Assembly (NCBI GenBank): GCA_025458125.1
Contig: JALOTA010000007.1
Coordinates: 1 to 56,313 of the forward strand
DNA: 56,313 nt
Origin: Hyphomicrobium sp.
Lineage (GTDB): Bacteria; Pseudomonadota; Alphaproteobacteria; Rhizobiales; Hyphomicrobiaceae
Direction: 5' to 3'
Shown: in pieces, positions 35,934 to 44,684 of the stretch
Position numbering within the stretch: the stretch's first letter is position 1
How the letters are laid out: each line of letters starts with the position of its first letter
Translations under genes and position numbers: made by a program
Notes under the pieces: model-generated
What the model was told of the DNA's origin: nothing
Databases searched by the model: none
Seen by the model: the letters and a program-made list of their open reading frames with translations, nothing else

Positions 35934-36032
35934 TCGGCGTCGGTCCTTTTCATAAAGCGACCTGTTTTTCCGGGGCGGCCCGAGCGACTTTAACTCTAAC
36001 CGGAAGGCCGTCCACTAGAAGGGCCCCCGGAA

Positions 36033-36689
36033 ATGCCGCTTAAGATCTTGTATATTCTGGTCTTCGCAACGCTCGCGCCGATGTGCGGTCACGCAGCGGA
36101 CCCGGCTGCTGAAGAGGCCGTCACGCTGGCCGCGCCGAAGACCGGCCTGACCGCCGAGGAATTGGCGGAGCGGGAAGGACGCCGGGCCTGCAAAGCAGCT
36201 TTGTGCGCGGCGTTCCGTAATCCGGCGAACGGCAGCAACGTCGCCTGCACCATCCAAAAGAGCTTTCGCAAGGAACAGCTTCAGAAAATCGTCTCCAAAG
36301 CGAAAGTATCGTGGCCCTGGGGGCGCGTTGTCTGCAGTGCCGGCTTAAAGGCGGATCGATCGGTCCTGTCCAAGGCCCTGACGACCGACAAACTGGTGGT
36401 GACGTTCGATCCGCACAAAGTCGCCTGCGAAATCGAGCACGAAGGGGAGGCGCCCTCCAGCATCACGGCTGAGATGACGCCGTCCGTCACGTTCGAGAAC
36501 GGAAAGGCCGTGAAGGCAGTGATGAATTGGGGCAAGGTCGAAGGACCGGCGCTCGTCAAGGGACTGATGTGGACCGCAACGGCCACGGACAACACCGTCA
36601 ACGTGCTGGGGTCCATGGTCGTCGACGACATGAACGACTTCGTCACCGCGAAATGCGACGAAGTCAAAACCGACTGGCAGGACAAATAA
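36033..36689 (+). CDS. Conserved secreted protein with a VSWPWGRV motif
   Basis: 218 residues with a signal peptide (LKILYILVFATLAPMCGHA). The mature region has RRACKAALCAAFRNPANGSN-type Cys motif, IQKSFRKEQLQKIV, then KAKVSWPWGRVVCSAGLKAD and a beta-rich C-terminal half with MWTATATDNTVNVLGSMVVD. I recall the ALC and SWPWGRV motifs in Rhizobiales periplasmic proteins of unknown function. Three or four conserved Cys likely form disulfides. No catalytic motif. Convergent with the next gene. Confidence 0.75.
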   Translation: MPLKILYILVFATLAPMCGHAADPAAEEAVTLAAPKTGLTAEELAEREGRRACKAALCAAFRNPANGSNVACTIQKSFRKEQLQKIVSKAKVSWPWGRVVCSAGLKADRSVLSKALTTDKLVVTFDPHKVACEIEHEGEAPSSITAEMTPSVTFENGKAVKAVMNWGKVEGPALVKGLMWTATATDNTVNVLGSMVVDDMNDFVTAKCDEVKTDWQDK

Positions 36690-36694
36690 CCCCG

Positions 36695-37180
36695 TTAGAG
36701 CGCGCGCGGCGGATTTGTATCGGCGGGCGTGTCCGGCAGTGGCGGCTTCGCACCGGGATCGGCGGGCACGGTCTCGCTGCCTGCCCCCTTGTTCTCGCCT
36801 TCCGCCGACTCCAGAACCTCCTCAGTGGCCTGCTTGGCTTTGTCGAGCACATCGCTCGTCACCTGCTTGGCCTTATCGAGAGCCTCGAGAGTTGCTTCCT
36901 TCGCCTTATCGATGGCGGGTCCAGCATTCTGCTTGGCTGCGCTGACGGCTTTCTTGAAGGCCTCGCGTGCTTTCTCGATGGCCTCGATGGCGGCCTTCTT
37001 GGCGTCTTCGATCGCGGCGTTCGTTTCGTCCACTGTTGTTCCGGCGTCTCGAGGAGCGACAGGCGGGGAACCGGCCTCAGCCGGCGGCGCCGTCCCTGGC
37101 GGCGGAGCCTCCTGGGCGGCGGCAGGTAGGCCAAGAGCGGCAACCAATGCTGCGAGCGCAACAATCGGACGAACTGACAT
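36695..37180 (-). CDS. Secreted amphipathic-helix protein with apolipoprotein/LEA-like repeats
   Basis: 161 residues from ATG 37180 (GGAGGT upstream). Signal peptide (VRPIVALAALVAALGLPAAA), then a Pro-rich stretch, then a long helix at about 50-125 built from near-repeats of 11 residues with K-A-x-E/D-A-x-x-x-A-K spacing (ATLEALDKAKQVT, SDVLDKAKQATEEVLES). The pattern of Ala and Lys/Glu is like apolipoprotein A-I, LEA group 3 or PHA-binding helices, suggesting membrane or surface association or desiccation tolerance. The tail is Pro-rich and disordered. Confidence 0.65.
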   Translation of the reverse strand: MSVRPIVALAALVAALGLPAAAQEAPPPGTAPPAEAGSPPVAPRDAGTTVDETNAAIEDAKKAAIEAIEKAREAFKKAVSAAKQNAGPAIDKAKEATLEALDKAKQVTSDVLDKAKQATEEVLESAEGENKGAGSETVPADPGAKPPLPDTPADTNPPRAL

Positions 37181-37282
37181 GCGAACCTCCACGATACGAG
37201 GTAATATAAACAGCCAATGGCGATTTAGGAAGTTGACAGCCGAGGCGCCGGCTTCAGCAATCACGGGCCACGAGTTTGAGCC

Positions 37283-37716
37283 ATGTTGAAACCAAGTGAC
37301 AAAGCCTGCCAGGTGATCCGGGCCGATACGTCATACGATGGCAAGCAGGGCCTTACGTACTTCTGCGGTATCGCGGCTGAAACCGTCGGGTCGAACGCCA
37401 TCTGCATGCATCTTCTGACGGTCCCGCCCGGCGGCCGGGCGAAGGCCCATCTGCACGAAAATCACGAAACGGCCCTCTACGTGCTCGAAGGCGAGGCAAT
37501 CACGCTGTACGGTGACCACACATTCATACGCGGACGGGAGATCTGGTCTACATTCCTGCCGGCGTCCCGCACCTCCCAGTCAACATCAGCGATCGCCCGG
37601 TGTCGGCTGTCATCGCGAGAACCGATCCCAACGAGCAGGAGAGCGTCCTGCTGCGGCCGGACCTCGAGCAATTTGCAGAAGCACGCATTGCCGAACTGAA
37701 GAGAGAATTGGGCTAG
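37283..37716 (+). pseudogene. Cupin-domain gene with a frameshift
   Basis: The first frame (37283 onward) reads a normal cupin start: LLTVPPGGRAKAHLHENHET (metal-binding His pair and Glu) and LYVLEGEAITLYGDH. Near 37520-37545 the frame becomes senseless, while another frame takes over with DLVYIPAGVPHLPVNISDRP and then TDPNEQESVLLRPDLEQF down to TAG at 37714-37716. The second half supplies the second cupin motif (G-x5-PAG-x-x-H). One base appears to be missing around 37530-37540. Either a real frameshift or a sequencing error. An intact product would be about 144 residues, a single-domain cupin of unknown substrate. Confidence 0.8.
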
Positions 37717-37784
37717 CACTACCGGCCACTGCCGCACGCCACGTCGCGCCTTGAGCCAATGCACGAAAGCCACCGGAGGATGTC

Positions 37785-37976
37785 ATGTATTACACGGTCG
37801 GTCTGAAACTCGATGGTCGCGCCCGGCATGTCGCCGCCGAAGGCGAGGACGCGCTTGACGCCGCACAGAAAGTAAAATCCGAACACCCCACGGCGAAGAT
37901 CACATACGTTCGCCGCATGAACCGCCGCGGGGATGCGCGCCACCCGATTCCGAGCCTTGAAAGAACCTTCAACTGA
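37785..37976 (+). CDS. Small hypothetical protein (63 aa)
   Basis: Not recognised; 63 residues. A good ribosome site (CGGAGGATG) lies just upstream of ATG 37785. The sequence begins YYTVGLKLDGRARHVAAEGE and DALDAAQKVKSEHP, suggesting a beta-strand then helix, ending in a basic Arg-rich tail. Alternating hydrophobic pattern and codon use look coding. No signal peptide or TM. Confidence 0.5.
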   Translation: MYYTVGLKLDGRARHVAAEGEDALDAAQKVKSEHPTAKITYVRRMNRRGDARHPIPSLERTFN

Positions 37977-38437
37977 CGGCGCGGACCGCGCTCATAGATC
38001 TTTCCAGAGAGCGTCACAGACGCCGGGTCTTCCATCGCGTTCGACATCACAAACTTCGCGATGCCGAGCTCGATCGCGACCGCCGTGCCGAACCGATGGC
38101 ATCGCGCACGAGATTTCGACCACCGACAACGTGAGGCCCGGTGCCCCCACCAGCCCGCACGAACCGTCGCGAATTACGACCAGGCTCGCGGGAGGACGCT
38201 CTGGACTCTGGACTATGTTGAAGAATGGCGCGCCCGAAAGGATTCGAACCTCTGACCCCCAGATTCGTAGACGGGCGCGTTCTAAGCCAAGGACATGGAT
38301 GGCCGGTGATTGGCCGAGCCTTGGTAACAAGACCGCCCCTTCTAATGGCAGACCCCGCGCTGCGCAAGGGGTGACGGCAAGGCCCGTTGGTCGCGGTTTT
38401 CCATGCCGGTAAGGCTTTGTGAGCGCAGGGAACGATG
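37977..38437. other. Gap of 461 bp without an intact gene; tRNA-Arg scar inside
   Basis: No intact gene is supported. On the minus strand, 37980-38220 holds short stretches that read like protein in alternating frames (GTAVAIELGIAKFVMSNA, then SVTLSGKIYERG), which would fit a decayed gene, but this is weak. The tRNA-Arg remnant at 38226-38279 lies in it, and the frameshifted cupin is nearby. It looks like decayed DNA, perhaps an excision scar. Confidence 0.4.
38226..38279 (-). pseudogene. Truncated tRNA-Arg (ACG) remnant
   Basis: Minus strand reads CGCGCCCGT, then directly CTACGAATCTGG, the variable region, TTCGAATCC and CGGGCGCGCCA. The 3' half is a perfect tRNA-Arg from the anticodon loop (ACG) through the T-arm to CCA, and the first bases match the 5' acceptor (GCGCCCGT). 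About 24 nt covering the D-arm and the 5' anticodon strand are missing, so it cannot fold as a tRNA. The break is exactly at the 5' side of the anticodon loop. Confidence 0.75.
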
Positions 38438-39991
38438 TCACGGCACCGGACGCGCCGAACGATCGGGAATTCTGAGTTCGAAGGCCGCGCCCGTTGCCGT
38501 ATCGAGCAACTTCAGACTACCGCCGTGCAGTTGGGCCAGTTCCGCCGATATGGGCAGCCCGAGCCCCGTGCCGCCCCGCCGGGTCGAGCCTTGAAACGGC
38601 TGAAACAGCTTTTCACGCGCCCGCGCCGGCACCCCCGGCCCGGTGTCGCTGACCACGACGACCGTCGTTTCATTGTCGCGCCTTCCACCCACCGTGACAC
38701 GCCCGCCGGCCGAAGGGTCGTCGCCTGCTTCGATCGCTTGCACGGCATTTCGCGCGAGATTGGAAAAGATGCGGTAGAGGTGCCCTCTGTCTGCGTCCAC
38801 CATCAACGCAGGATCGACATCGATGTCGAAAATAACCTGACCGCCCGGCTTGAGAGGCAGCGTTCCCACGACTTCCTCGACGAGCGGCTTCAAGGCAAAA
38901 ACCTCTCGCCGCAACGTCGTCTCTTCCGTCCGGCCGAAACGCAGCGTTTCGTTGCAGAAGTTGATCGCACGGTCGAGCGACGCAATCAATTTCGGCGCCA
39001 CCCGCTGCACCGTCGGATCCGAACTGTCGGCAAGCCGGTCGGAAATCAGCTGCGCATTGGCAAGCATGTTGCGCAGGTCATGATTGATTTTCGACACGGC
39101 GAGACCCAACTGCGCAAGGCGGGTTTTCTGCTTGAGCAGCAGCGATAGCTGGCGCTGCATGTGCGCCAGTTCTTCCTCGGCGCGGCCGATCTCGTCGGAA
39201 CGGCCGGATGGAACGACCACGCGCGTCGGGTCTTCGGGATTTTCGCTGTAATCGACGATGTTGCGCGAAAGCTTGCGAATGGGTTTCACGAGCAATTGGT
39301 TGATCGCGAAGTACACGAGCGCAGCCGTTGCCAGAGCAACAAACAGGGACAGCCAGAAGATCTCCGTACCGTAACGCCACATCGCCCGCTGCAGCGGTTC
39401 CTCGGGCATCACGATCTCGATCACGTCGTCAAACCGTGGCCCAACGAGACCGATCACCCGCATCGTCCGCTCGCCGTCGGATCGCATGACGTCGAGCGCA
39501 TCACCGATGTGATGAAGCCTGAGGCTTACCTGATCCATCAGCGTAAGCCGGACCGGCTGGCGCATGTCATAGGTTACGTCGATATTGATCTCCTGCACGG
39601 GCGGCAGGATCACACGCCGGGCACCGCCTCGCCGGACGGCGATCGCACGAACGAGCGCGGTGCGAAGAAGTTCGTTGCGCAGCGCCGGTGGCACCTCCCG
39701 TCCCGGCACGGCATCAGCAGCCAGGGCCGAGACGAGCGCCGTGTTGATGCGGTCGTTCAACCAGTTGACGCGAAAGCTTGCGAGGGCCGGAAGAAAGATG
39801 AGGATCTGCGCGATCATCACGAAGACCCCGGTGATGATCAGCAGCTTGACCGGCAGGCTGAACGTGACGCGGGAATTCCACCGCTGTCGCATAGCCGATG
39901 CGAACGCCCCGGCGCGCTGGCTAAGACCGCCCGTCGGCTGGCCAGGCGCATCGCCACCGGTCGTCTTCTGGCGTTCCAGATCCTGCAGCAC
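38438..39991 (-). CDS. Orphan sensor histidine kinase
   Basis: 517 residues. Two transmembrane helices (about 50-71 and 211-231) flank a periplasmic domain of about 140 residues; then a HAMP-like linker, the dimerisation/phosphoacceptor helix with LGLAVSKINHDLRNMLANAQ (His304), and an ATPase domain with FSNLARNAVQAIEAGDD (N box), VVVSDTGPGVPAR and GGTGLGLPISAELAQLHGG. A complete kinase. No response regulator is adjacent, so the partner is elsewhere. The kinase is divergent from nothing; the flavoprotein gene lies upstream on the same strand. Confidence 0.92.
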   Translation of the reverse strand: MLQDLERQKTTGGDAPGQPTGGLSQRAGAFASAMRQRWNSRVTFSLPVKLLIITGVFVMIAQILIFLPALASFRVNWLNDRINTALVSALAADAVPGREVPPALRNELLRTALVRAIAVRRGGARRVILPPVQEINIDVTYDMRQPVRLTLMDQVSLRLHHIGDALDVMRSDGERTMRVIGLVGPRFDDVIEIVMPEEPLQRAMWRYGTEIFWLSLFVALATAALVYFAINQLLVKPIRKLSRNIVDYSENPEDPTRVVVPSGRSDEIGRAEEELAHMQRQLSLLLKQKTRLAQLGLAVSKINHDLRNMLANAQLISDRLADSSDPTVQRVAPKLIASLDRAINFCNETLRFGRTEETTLRREVFALKPLVEEVVGTLPLKPGGQVIFDIDVDPALMVDADRGHLYRIFSNLARNAVQAIEAGDDPSAGGRVTVGGRRDNETTVVVVSDTGPGVPARAREKLFQPFQGSTRRGGTGLGLPISAELAQLHGGSLKLLDTATGAAFELRIPDRSARPVP

Positions 39992-40147
39992 GACTCTCAG
40001 GGTCCCTTTCCCGTGTAATCCGGGAATTTGACACTTCGGGAGCGACTTGTCAGCCGCTCGCCCAAGACAGCCCTAAGCGGTTTTCTATTGAGATAGATAG
40101 TCTTTTCCTATGCCGCAGCCAAGGCTCGAAGATGCCTGCCCCAGGGA

Positions 40148-41614
40148 TCACCCGGCTTTGGCAAGCCATCCGATGACGCGCCGCAACAGTGGATTGGCCG
40201 GACTATCTGTGAAGAACCTCAGTGCCGCCCTTCGATTAACCTCCCCGAGGGTGGGGTACGCCGGAATGGAGTTCGCAATGTCTTTGACCTCCATACCCCT
40301 AGCAATCGCAAGCGACCAGACCTGGATAAGCTCACCGGCTTCAGCACCGAGAATGGTTGCGCCGAGGACGCGGCCCCGGTGATCGGTCACGACCTTGACA
40401 TGACCTTCCGTTACCCGATCGGTGATCGCCCGATCGTTCTGCGCAAAGGACCAGCGCAGAATGCGAGGCTTGATCTTCCTTGCGGCGGCATCCGCTTCGC
40501 TCAAGCCGACATGGGCCAGTTCGGGCTGCGTGAACGCAACCCAGGGAATGGCGTCTGCCGAGGCTTTCGCCGGTAGGCGGAAAAGTATGCGCCGCAATAC
40601 GATGCCTGCATGATACTCGGCCACATGCGTGAAAGCGGGACCGCCTGCAACGTCGCCGATGGCATAGACCTTCCGGTTGCTCGTTCGCAGACCGGCATCG
40701 ACGCTGATGCCCGACTTGTCGAAACGGATTCCCGCCGCTGAGAGGTTGAGACCCGACACGTTCGGCTGCTGCCCGGCAGCGATCAGAAGAGCTGAACCTT
40801 CGATGTTGTCCATGCCCTTGGGCCCACTGAGTTCAGCCCTGAGCCCGCCTTCCATCGACTGCACGGAAGTGAGGCTCGTATTCTCGCGTATTTCCACGCC
40901 TTCCTGCCGTAGGAGTGCAAGCAGACGCCCGCTCATCTCAGGGTCGTAACGCGCCAGAACTTTTCGCGCCTCCAACACGGTCACGCGAGCGCCGAGGCGG
41001 CGATGAGCCTGCGCCATCTCAATCCCGAATGGCCCGCCGCCGGCGATGATGAGATGCTGCGGCAGCACGCTATTCTCGAAGATCGTCTCGTTCGTGAGAT
41101 ACCGGACGCCATCCAGTCCTGCGATCGGCGGGATGACCGGAACCGAACCGGTTGCAATCACGATGCGCCGGGCCTCGATCACAAAATCACCCGCGGCAAT
41201 CGTCGAGGGTCCGGTGAAACGGGCCGGGGCGTGGATGACCTGCACACCGAGAGCCTTGAACCGTTCCGCGCTGTCGTTCCGGGAGATATCCGCGACAACG
41301 GACCTGACGTGACGATTGACGGCCGCCAAGTCGATTTCCGGTTCTGAGGCCGCAATACCAAAAGGACCGCAGGAGCGGATCTGATGCGCACGATGCGCAG
41401 CCGCAAGAAAAGCGTTCGAAGGCACGGACCCGCAGCCCAGGCTGTTGCCGCCCATCTTGCTTTTCTCGATCAGCACCACGCGACGCCCGAACGCTGCCGC
41501 ACCTGTCGCCACGGCTAGTCCTCCCGGACCGCCGCCGATGACGCAAACATCGGCTTCGAGCCGCGTGAGCGGCGACGAACTCTCAGACGGCAAAGCCGCC
41601 TTGTCGGGCTGCAT
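40148..41614 (-). CDS. MerA/Lpd-family flavoprotein lacking the redox cysteines
   Basis: 488 residues from ATG 41614 (GGAG 9 bases upstream). FAD-binding GxGxxG in VCVIGGGPGGLAVATGAA, NAD-binding in LIIAGGGPFGIEMAQAHRRLG, the C-terminal FAD motif VYAIGDVAGGPAFTHVAEYH, and the dimerisation domain ending YPTLGEVNRRAAL are all present. The usual active-site C-x4-C in GG-T-C-L-N-x-G-C-I-P-S-K is GGNSLGCGSVPSNAF here: both Cys are Ser (58 and 63) and the following Lys is Asn. The C-terminal His is Tyr, as in MerA-like relatives. It cannot use the standard disulfide mechanism; it may be an NAD(P)H oxidase, quinone reductase or sensor. Confidence 0.85.
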   Translation of the reverse strand: MQPDKAALPSESSSPLTRLEADVCVIGGGPGGLAVATGAAAFGRRVVLIEKSKMGGNSLGCGSVPSNAFLAAAHRAHQIRSCGPFGIAASEPEIDLAAVNRHVRSVVADISRNDSAERFKALGVQVIHAPARFTGPSTIAAGDFVIEARRIVIATGSVPVIPPIAGLDGVRYLTNETIFENSVLPQHLIIAGGGPFGIEMAQAHRRLGARVTVLEARKVLARYDPEMSGRLLALLRQEGVEIRENTSLTSVQSMEGGLRAELSGPKGMDNIEGSALLIAAGQQPNVSGLNLSAAGIRFDKSGISVDAGLRTSNRKVYAIGDVAGGPAFTHVAEYHAGIVLRRILFRLPAKASADAIPWVAFTQPELAHVGLSEADAAARKIKPRILRWSFAQNDRAITDRVTEGHVKVVTDHRGRVLGATILGAEAGELIQVWSLAIARGMEVKDIANSIPAYPTLGEVNRRAALRFFTDSPANPLLRRVIGWLAKAG

Positions 41615-42137
41615 GCCACATGCTCCATGTCTCATGACGCCGGGCGCGACGGTTCTGCTCGACGTCCCCGATGGGTCCCCGCCATCAGCTTGCGAGATCA
41701 ATCGTATAGACACGGCCGAGATTCGGCTTGCCCTCGGGACGACACGCCCGCCGGCCATTCACAGCATTCTGCGCCCGCAGTCGAAACGAACGGCGCGGCC
41801 TGGCCGTGGACAGAGATACAGAACCACATGGAGGAAAAACCGGACCGGCGCAGTTATGCCGACCGCAAGTGGCATGAAGATGCTTATGCACTTCTAGGCC
41901 ATAATTCCCAGAGACCCGCAGCATCTCGGGCCCGGTCCGCTCCGGACCGGAGCAATTGACTTGCACCGGCGTCCCTTTTATAGAGAGCCAACTTCCATTC
42001 CTGCCGGAACGGACTTGAGCCAGCCGTAAGCGCGGTGGCTCCGAAGCCGTTTCGAGCAGTACATTGAATTCGCAACAGAAATTGCCAGCACGCGTCCAAT
42101 TGGGATCGGCGAGCGGCTGACGAAGACGGAGAGTACC
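41615..42137. other. Gap of 523 bp upstream of rpmH
   Basis: Contains the rpmH promoter (41956-41984). A small frame at 41828-41959 on the plus strand starts with ATG but has no ribosome site and no recognisable sequence. No DnaA-box cluster was found, so nothing suggests oriC here even though rpmH-rnpA lie near the origin in many bacteria. Nothing else is supported. Confidence 0.5.
41956..41984 (+). promoter_or_regulatory. Sigma-70 promoter of the rpmH-rnpA-yidC-engB operon
   Basis: TTGACT at 41956-41961 and TATAGA at 41979-41984 are separated by 17 bases. A leader of about 145 bases follows to the rpmH GTG. The match is near consensus and well spaced; strength is inferred. Confidence 0.65.
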
Positions 42138-42272
42138 GTGAAGCGCACGTATCAACCGAGCAAACTTGTGCGCAAGCGCCGCCATGGCTTCCGCAAGCGC
42201 ATGGAAACGGCGGGCGGCGTGAAGGTTCTAGCTCGCCGCCGTGCCAAGGGCCGCAAGCGCCTGTCGGCCTGA
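42138..42272 (+). CDS. rpmH: 50S ribosomal protein L34
   Basis: 44 residues starting at GTG 42138 with GGAGAG 5 bases upstream. The sequence [20 protein letters not shown] followed by [20 protein letters not shown] matches L34 along its length (a small, very basic protein that fills a 23S rRNA pocket). First gene of rpmH-rnpA-yidC-engB, and too short for many gene finders. Confidence 0.97.
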   Translation: MKRTYQPSKLVRKRRHGFRKRMETAGGVKVLARRRAKGRKRLSA

Positions 42273-42302
42273 TCAAGGGCTCTCATTTGCACGGGTGGGA
42301 AA

Positions 42303-42680
42303 TTGAAGCTGACCACCCTCAAGAAGCGATCTGAATTTCTGCGCATCCGGGGTGGCAACCGCTGCCCCGGTCCTTCGTTTGTCTTGGAAACGAAGGCGCG
42401 CGCAGACGAACCCGAGGCGTGCAGTCAGCCCCGCTTTGGTTTCACCGTCACCAAGGCGATGGGAAACGCCGTCGTTCGAAACCGGATCCGGCGCCGGTTG
42501 AAGGCGGTTGTGACGGCCGTCGCAGATGGACGGGCACGGACGGGACACGATTACGTGCTGATCGCCCGCAAACCCGCATTCGACATCCCCTTCGACAGCC
42601 TGAAGAAAGACCTTGAACGTGCGTTTCATCGCGTGCATCACGCGTCGTCAGCGGTCAAACCTCGGCGGGAAACACCGTGA
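42303..42680 (+). CDS. rnpA: Ribonuclease P protein component
   Basis: 125 residues, TTG start 42303 (weak GGTGGGAAA ribosome site). Binds the RNase P RNA and helps cleave the 5' leader of pre-tRNAs. The N-terminal LTTLKKRSEFLRIRGGNRC and the diagnostic basic helix KAMGNAVVRNRIRRRLKAVV (RNR motif) are present. Also TGHDYVLIARKPAFDIPF. Directly after rpmH, as in most bacteria. The usual next gene, yidD, is absent; about 170 bases of unassigned sequence lie before yidC. Confidence 0.96.
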   Translation: MKLTTLKKRSEFLRIRGGNRCPGPSFVLETKARADEPEACSQPRFGFTVTKAMGNAVVRNRIRRRLKAVVTAVADGRARTGHDYVLIARKPAFDIPFDSLKKDLERAFHRVHHASSAVKPRRETP

Positions 42681-42851
42681 TGCTGCCGCAGCCGCCGCAA
42701 CGGACCCAATACGAGCAGCCCGTCACGTACAGCACGCAGTGACCCCATGTCCCCTTGGCCCCCGTGCGCCGACTGTGACAGGCATGAAGGTCAGCCATGA
42801 GATACCGTGGGGCGGCGGCGTATGCCGGCTCACATCTGAACCGAGGCCACG

Positions 42852-44684
42852 ATGAAGAGCCAGCCGCCCGATAACCAGGTCAATGTTCTGATCGCAATCG
42901 TCCTGTCGATGGCGATCCTATTGGGCTGGAGCTACTTCGTTGCCGGTCCCCAAATGCAGGCCGAAAAGCCGCGCGCTCCCGTTGCCGGCCAAACCGGCGA
43001 TGCTTCGGCGACTTCCGCTGCGGGAACCACGACTCCCGGTATCGCACCGGCGGATCGGCTTACAGCTGCAACGCCCGCGACGCGCGCTGAAGCTCTCGCC
43101 GCCTCGCCGCGTATTCCCATCGAGACGCCGTCGCTTAGGGGAACGATCGCACTCAAGGGCGCGGCGATCGACGATCTTTCTCTGACCCGGTACCACGAGA
43201 CAGTCGATCCCAAGAGCCCGAACATCGTGCTCTTTTCTCCACTGTCGGATGCCGGTGGATACTTTGCCCGTCTCGGCTGGGACGCATCGGGTAAGCCCGT
43301 GAAGGTGCCCGGCAGCGACACCGTGTGGACCGCGAAGACACCCGGCCCGCTCACCCCAACGTCACCTGTCACTCTGGAGTGGTCCAACGGCGAGGGCCTC
43401 ACCTTCCGCCGCATCATCTCTGTGGACGACAACTACATGTTTGCCGTTACGGATGAGGTCCTCAATCAGGGCACAGGCGATGTCGCCTTGCGCCCCTACG
43501 CGCGCCTTTTCCGTTTCGGGGCACCCACAACGCCCTCCGTCTGGATCCAGCACGAAGGTCTTCTCGGCGTTCCCGGCGACGCGGGGCTTCATGAAATCAC
43601 TTTTCATGATGCGACCGCAAATCCAGCGGAGAAGTTCGAAGGCAAACGCGGCGGGTGGCTCGGCATAACCGACAAGTACTGGGCCTCGGCGATCATTCCC
43701 GACCAGAAGGCCTTGTTCGACGCGACTCTCCAGGGTGAAGCCCCTTCGCCTGGCAAAGGCCTTCCGATGTTTCTGGCGGAGTTCGAAACCGAGCCGACCA
43801 TCATTGCCGCCGGCAGTGTGGCTTCCGTCAAAACCAACATCTATGCCGGAGCCAAGCAGGTCTCTCTGATAGAGAACTACCAGGAGCAGCTTGGGATCGA
43901 GAAGTTCGACCTCATCATCGACTGGGGCTGGTTCTACTTCCTCACCAAGCCGATGAACCATGCCCTGACCTGGCTCTATGGCATTCTCGGCAACTTCGGT
44001 TTTGCGATCATGGCGCTGACTGTGATCGTGAAGCTTCTGTTCTTCCCGCTCGCCAACAAGTCGTACATTTCGATGGCGAAGATGAAGAAGCTGCAGCCGC
44101 AGATGGAGTCCCTGCGCGAACGCTACAAGGATGATAAGCCGCGCATGCAGCAGGAGCTGATGCAGCTCTACCAGAAAGAAAAGATAAACCCTGCGGCCGG
44201 CTGCTTGCCGATCCTGGTCCAGATTCCTGTGTTCTTCGCACTCTATAAAGTGCTCTACACATCGATTGATATGCGCCATGCGCCGTTCATCGGCTGGATC
44301 AAGGATCTGTCTGCGCCCGATCCGACGTCGATCTTCAATCTGTTCGGTCTTCTGCCGTTTGCCGTACCGGATTTCCTGCATGTCGGCGTGTGGCCCATCA
44401 TCATGGGCATCACCATGTGGATTCAGATGCAGCTGAATCCGCCGCAGCCTGATCCCGTGCAGCAGCAGATTTTCAGCTGGATGCCGTTGATCTTCACCTT
44501 CCTGCTGGCAACGTTCCCGGCTGGCCTCGTCATCTACTGGGCCTGGAACAACATTCTATCGATCATGCAGCAGTACTACATCACCCGCAAACAGGGGGCC
44601 GAAGTCCATCTTGGCGCCAATCTGCGCCGCACGTTTGCACCTCTGCTGAAGTTGATCGGTCAGCGAAGCGAGTCGAAGGGATGA
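42852..44684 (+). CDS. yidC: Membrane protein insertase YidC
   Basis: 610 residues. Inserts and folds inner-membrane proteins, alone or with SecYEG. The N-terminal TM anchor ([20 protein letters not shown]) is followed by an Ala/Thr-rich linker, the periplasmic P1 domain (about 95-340: [38 protein letters not shown]), then the five-helix core with [59 protein letters not shown] and [18 protein letters not shown]. Four-base overlap with engB. Confidence 0.98.
   Translation: MKSQPPDNQVNVLIAIVLSMAILLGWSYFVAGPQMQAEKPRAPVAGQTGDASATSAAGTTTPGIAPADRLTAATPATRAEALAASPRIPIETPSLRGTIALKGAAIDDLSLTRYHETVDPKSPNIVLFSPLSDAGGYFARLGWDASGKPVKVPGSDTVWTAKTPGPLTPTSPVTLEWSNGEGLTFRRIISVDDNYMFAVTDEVLNQGTGDVALRPYARLFRFGAPTTPSVWIQHEGLLGVPGDAGLHEITFHDATANPAEKFEGKRGGWLGITDKYWASAIIPDQKALFDATLQGEAPSPGKGLPMFLAEFETEPTIIAAGSVASVKTNIYAGAKQVSLIENYQEQLGIEKFDLIIDWGWFYFLTKPMNHALTWLYGILGNFGFAIMALTVIVKLLFFPLANKSYISMAKMKKLQPQMESLRERYKDDKPRMQQELMQLYQKEKINPAAGCLPILVQIPVFFALYKVLYTSIDMRHAPFIGWIKDLSAPDPTSIFNLFGLLPFAVPDFLHVGVWPIIMGITMWIQMQLNPPQPDPVQQQIFSWMPLIFTFLLATFPAGLVIYWAWNNILSIMQQYYITRKQGAEVHLGANLRRTFAPLLKLIGQRSESKG

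Noticed and set aside
41828..41959. 43-codon plus-strand frame upstream of rpmH
   Set aside because: Has an ATG but lacks a ribosome site, and its 3' end overlaps the rpmH promoter. No similarity recalled.
43362..44381. Minus-strand frame of 339 codons within yidC
   Set aside because: Antisense to a highly conserved gene; no recognisable protein features.
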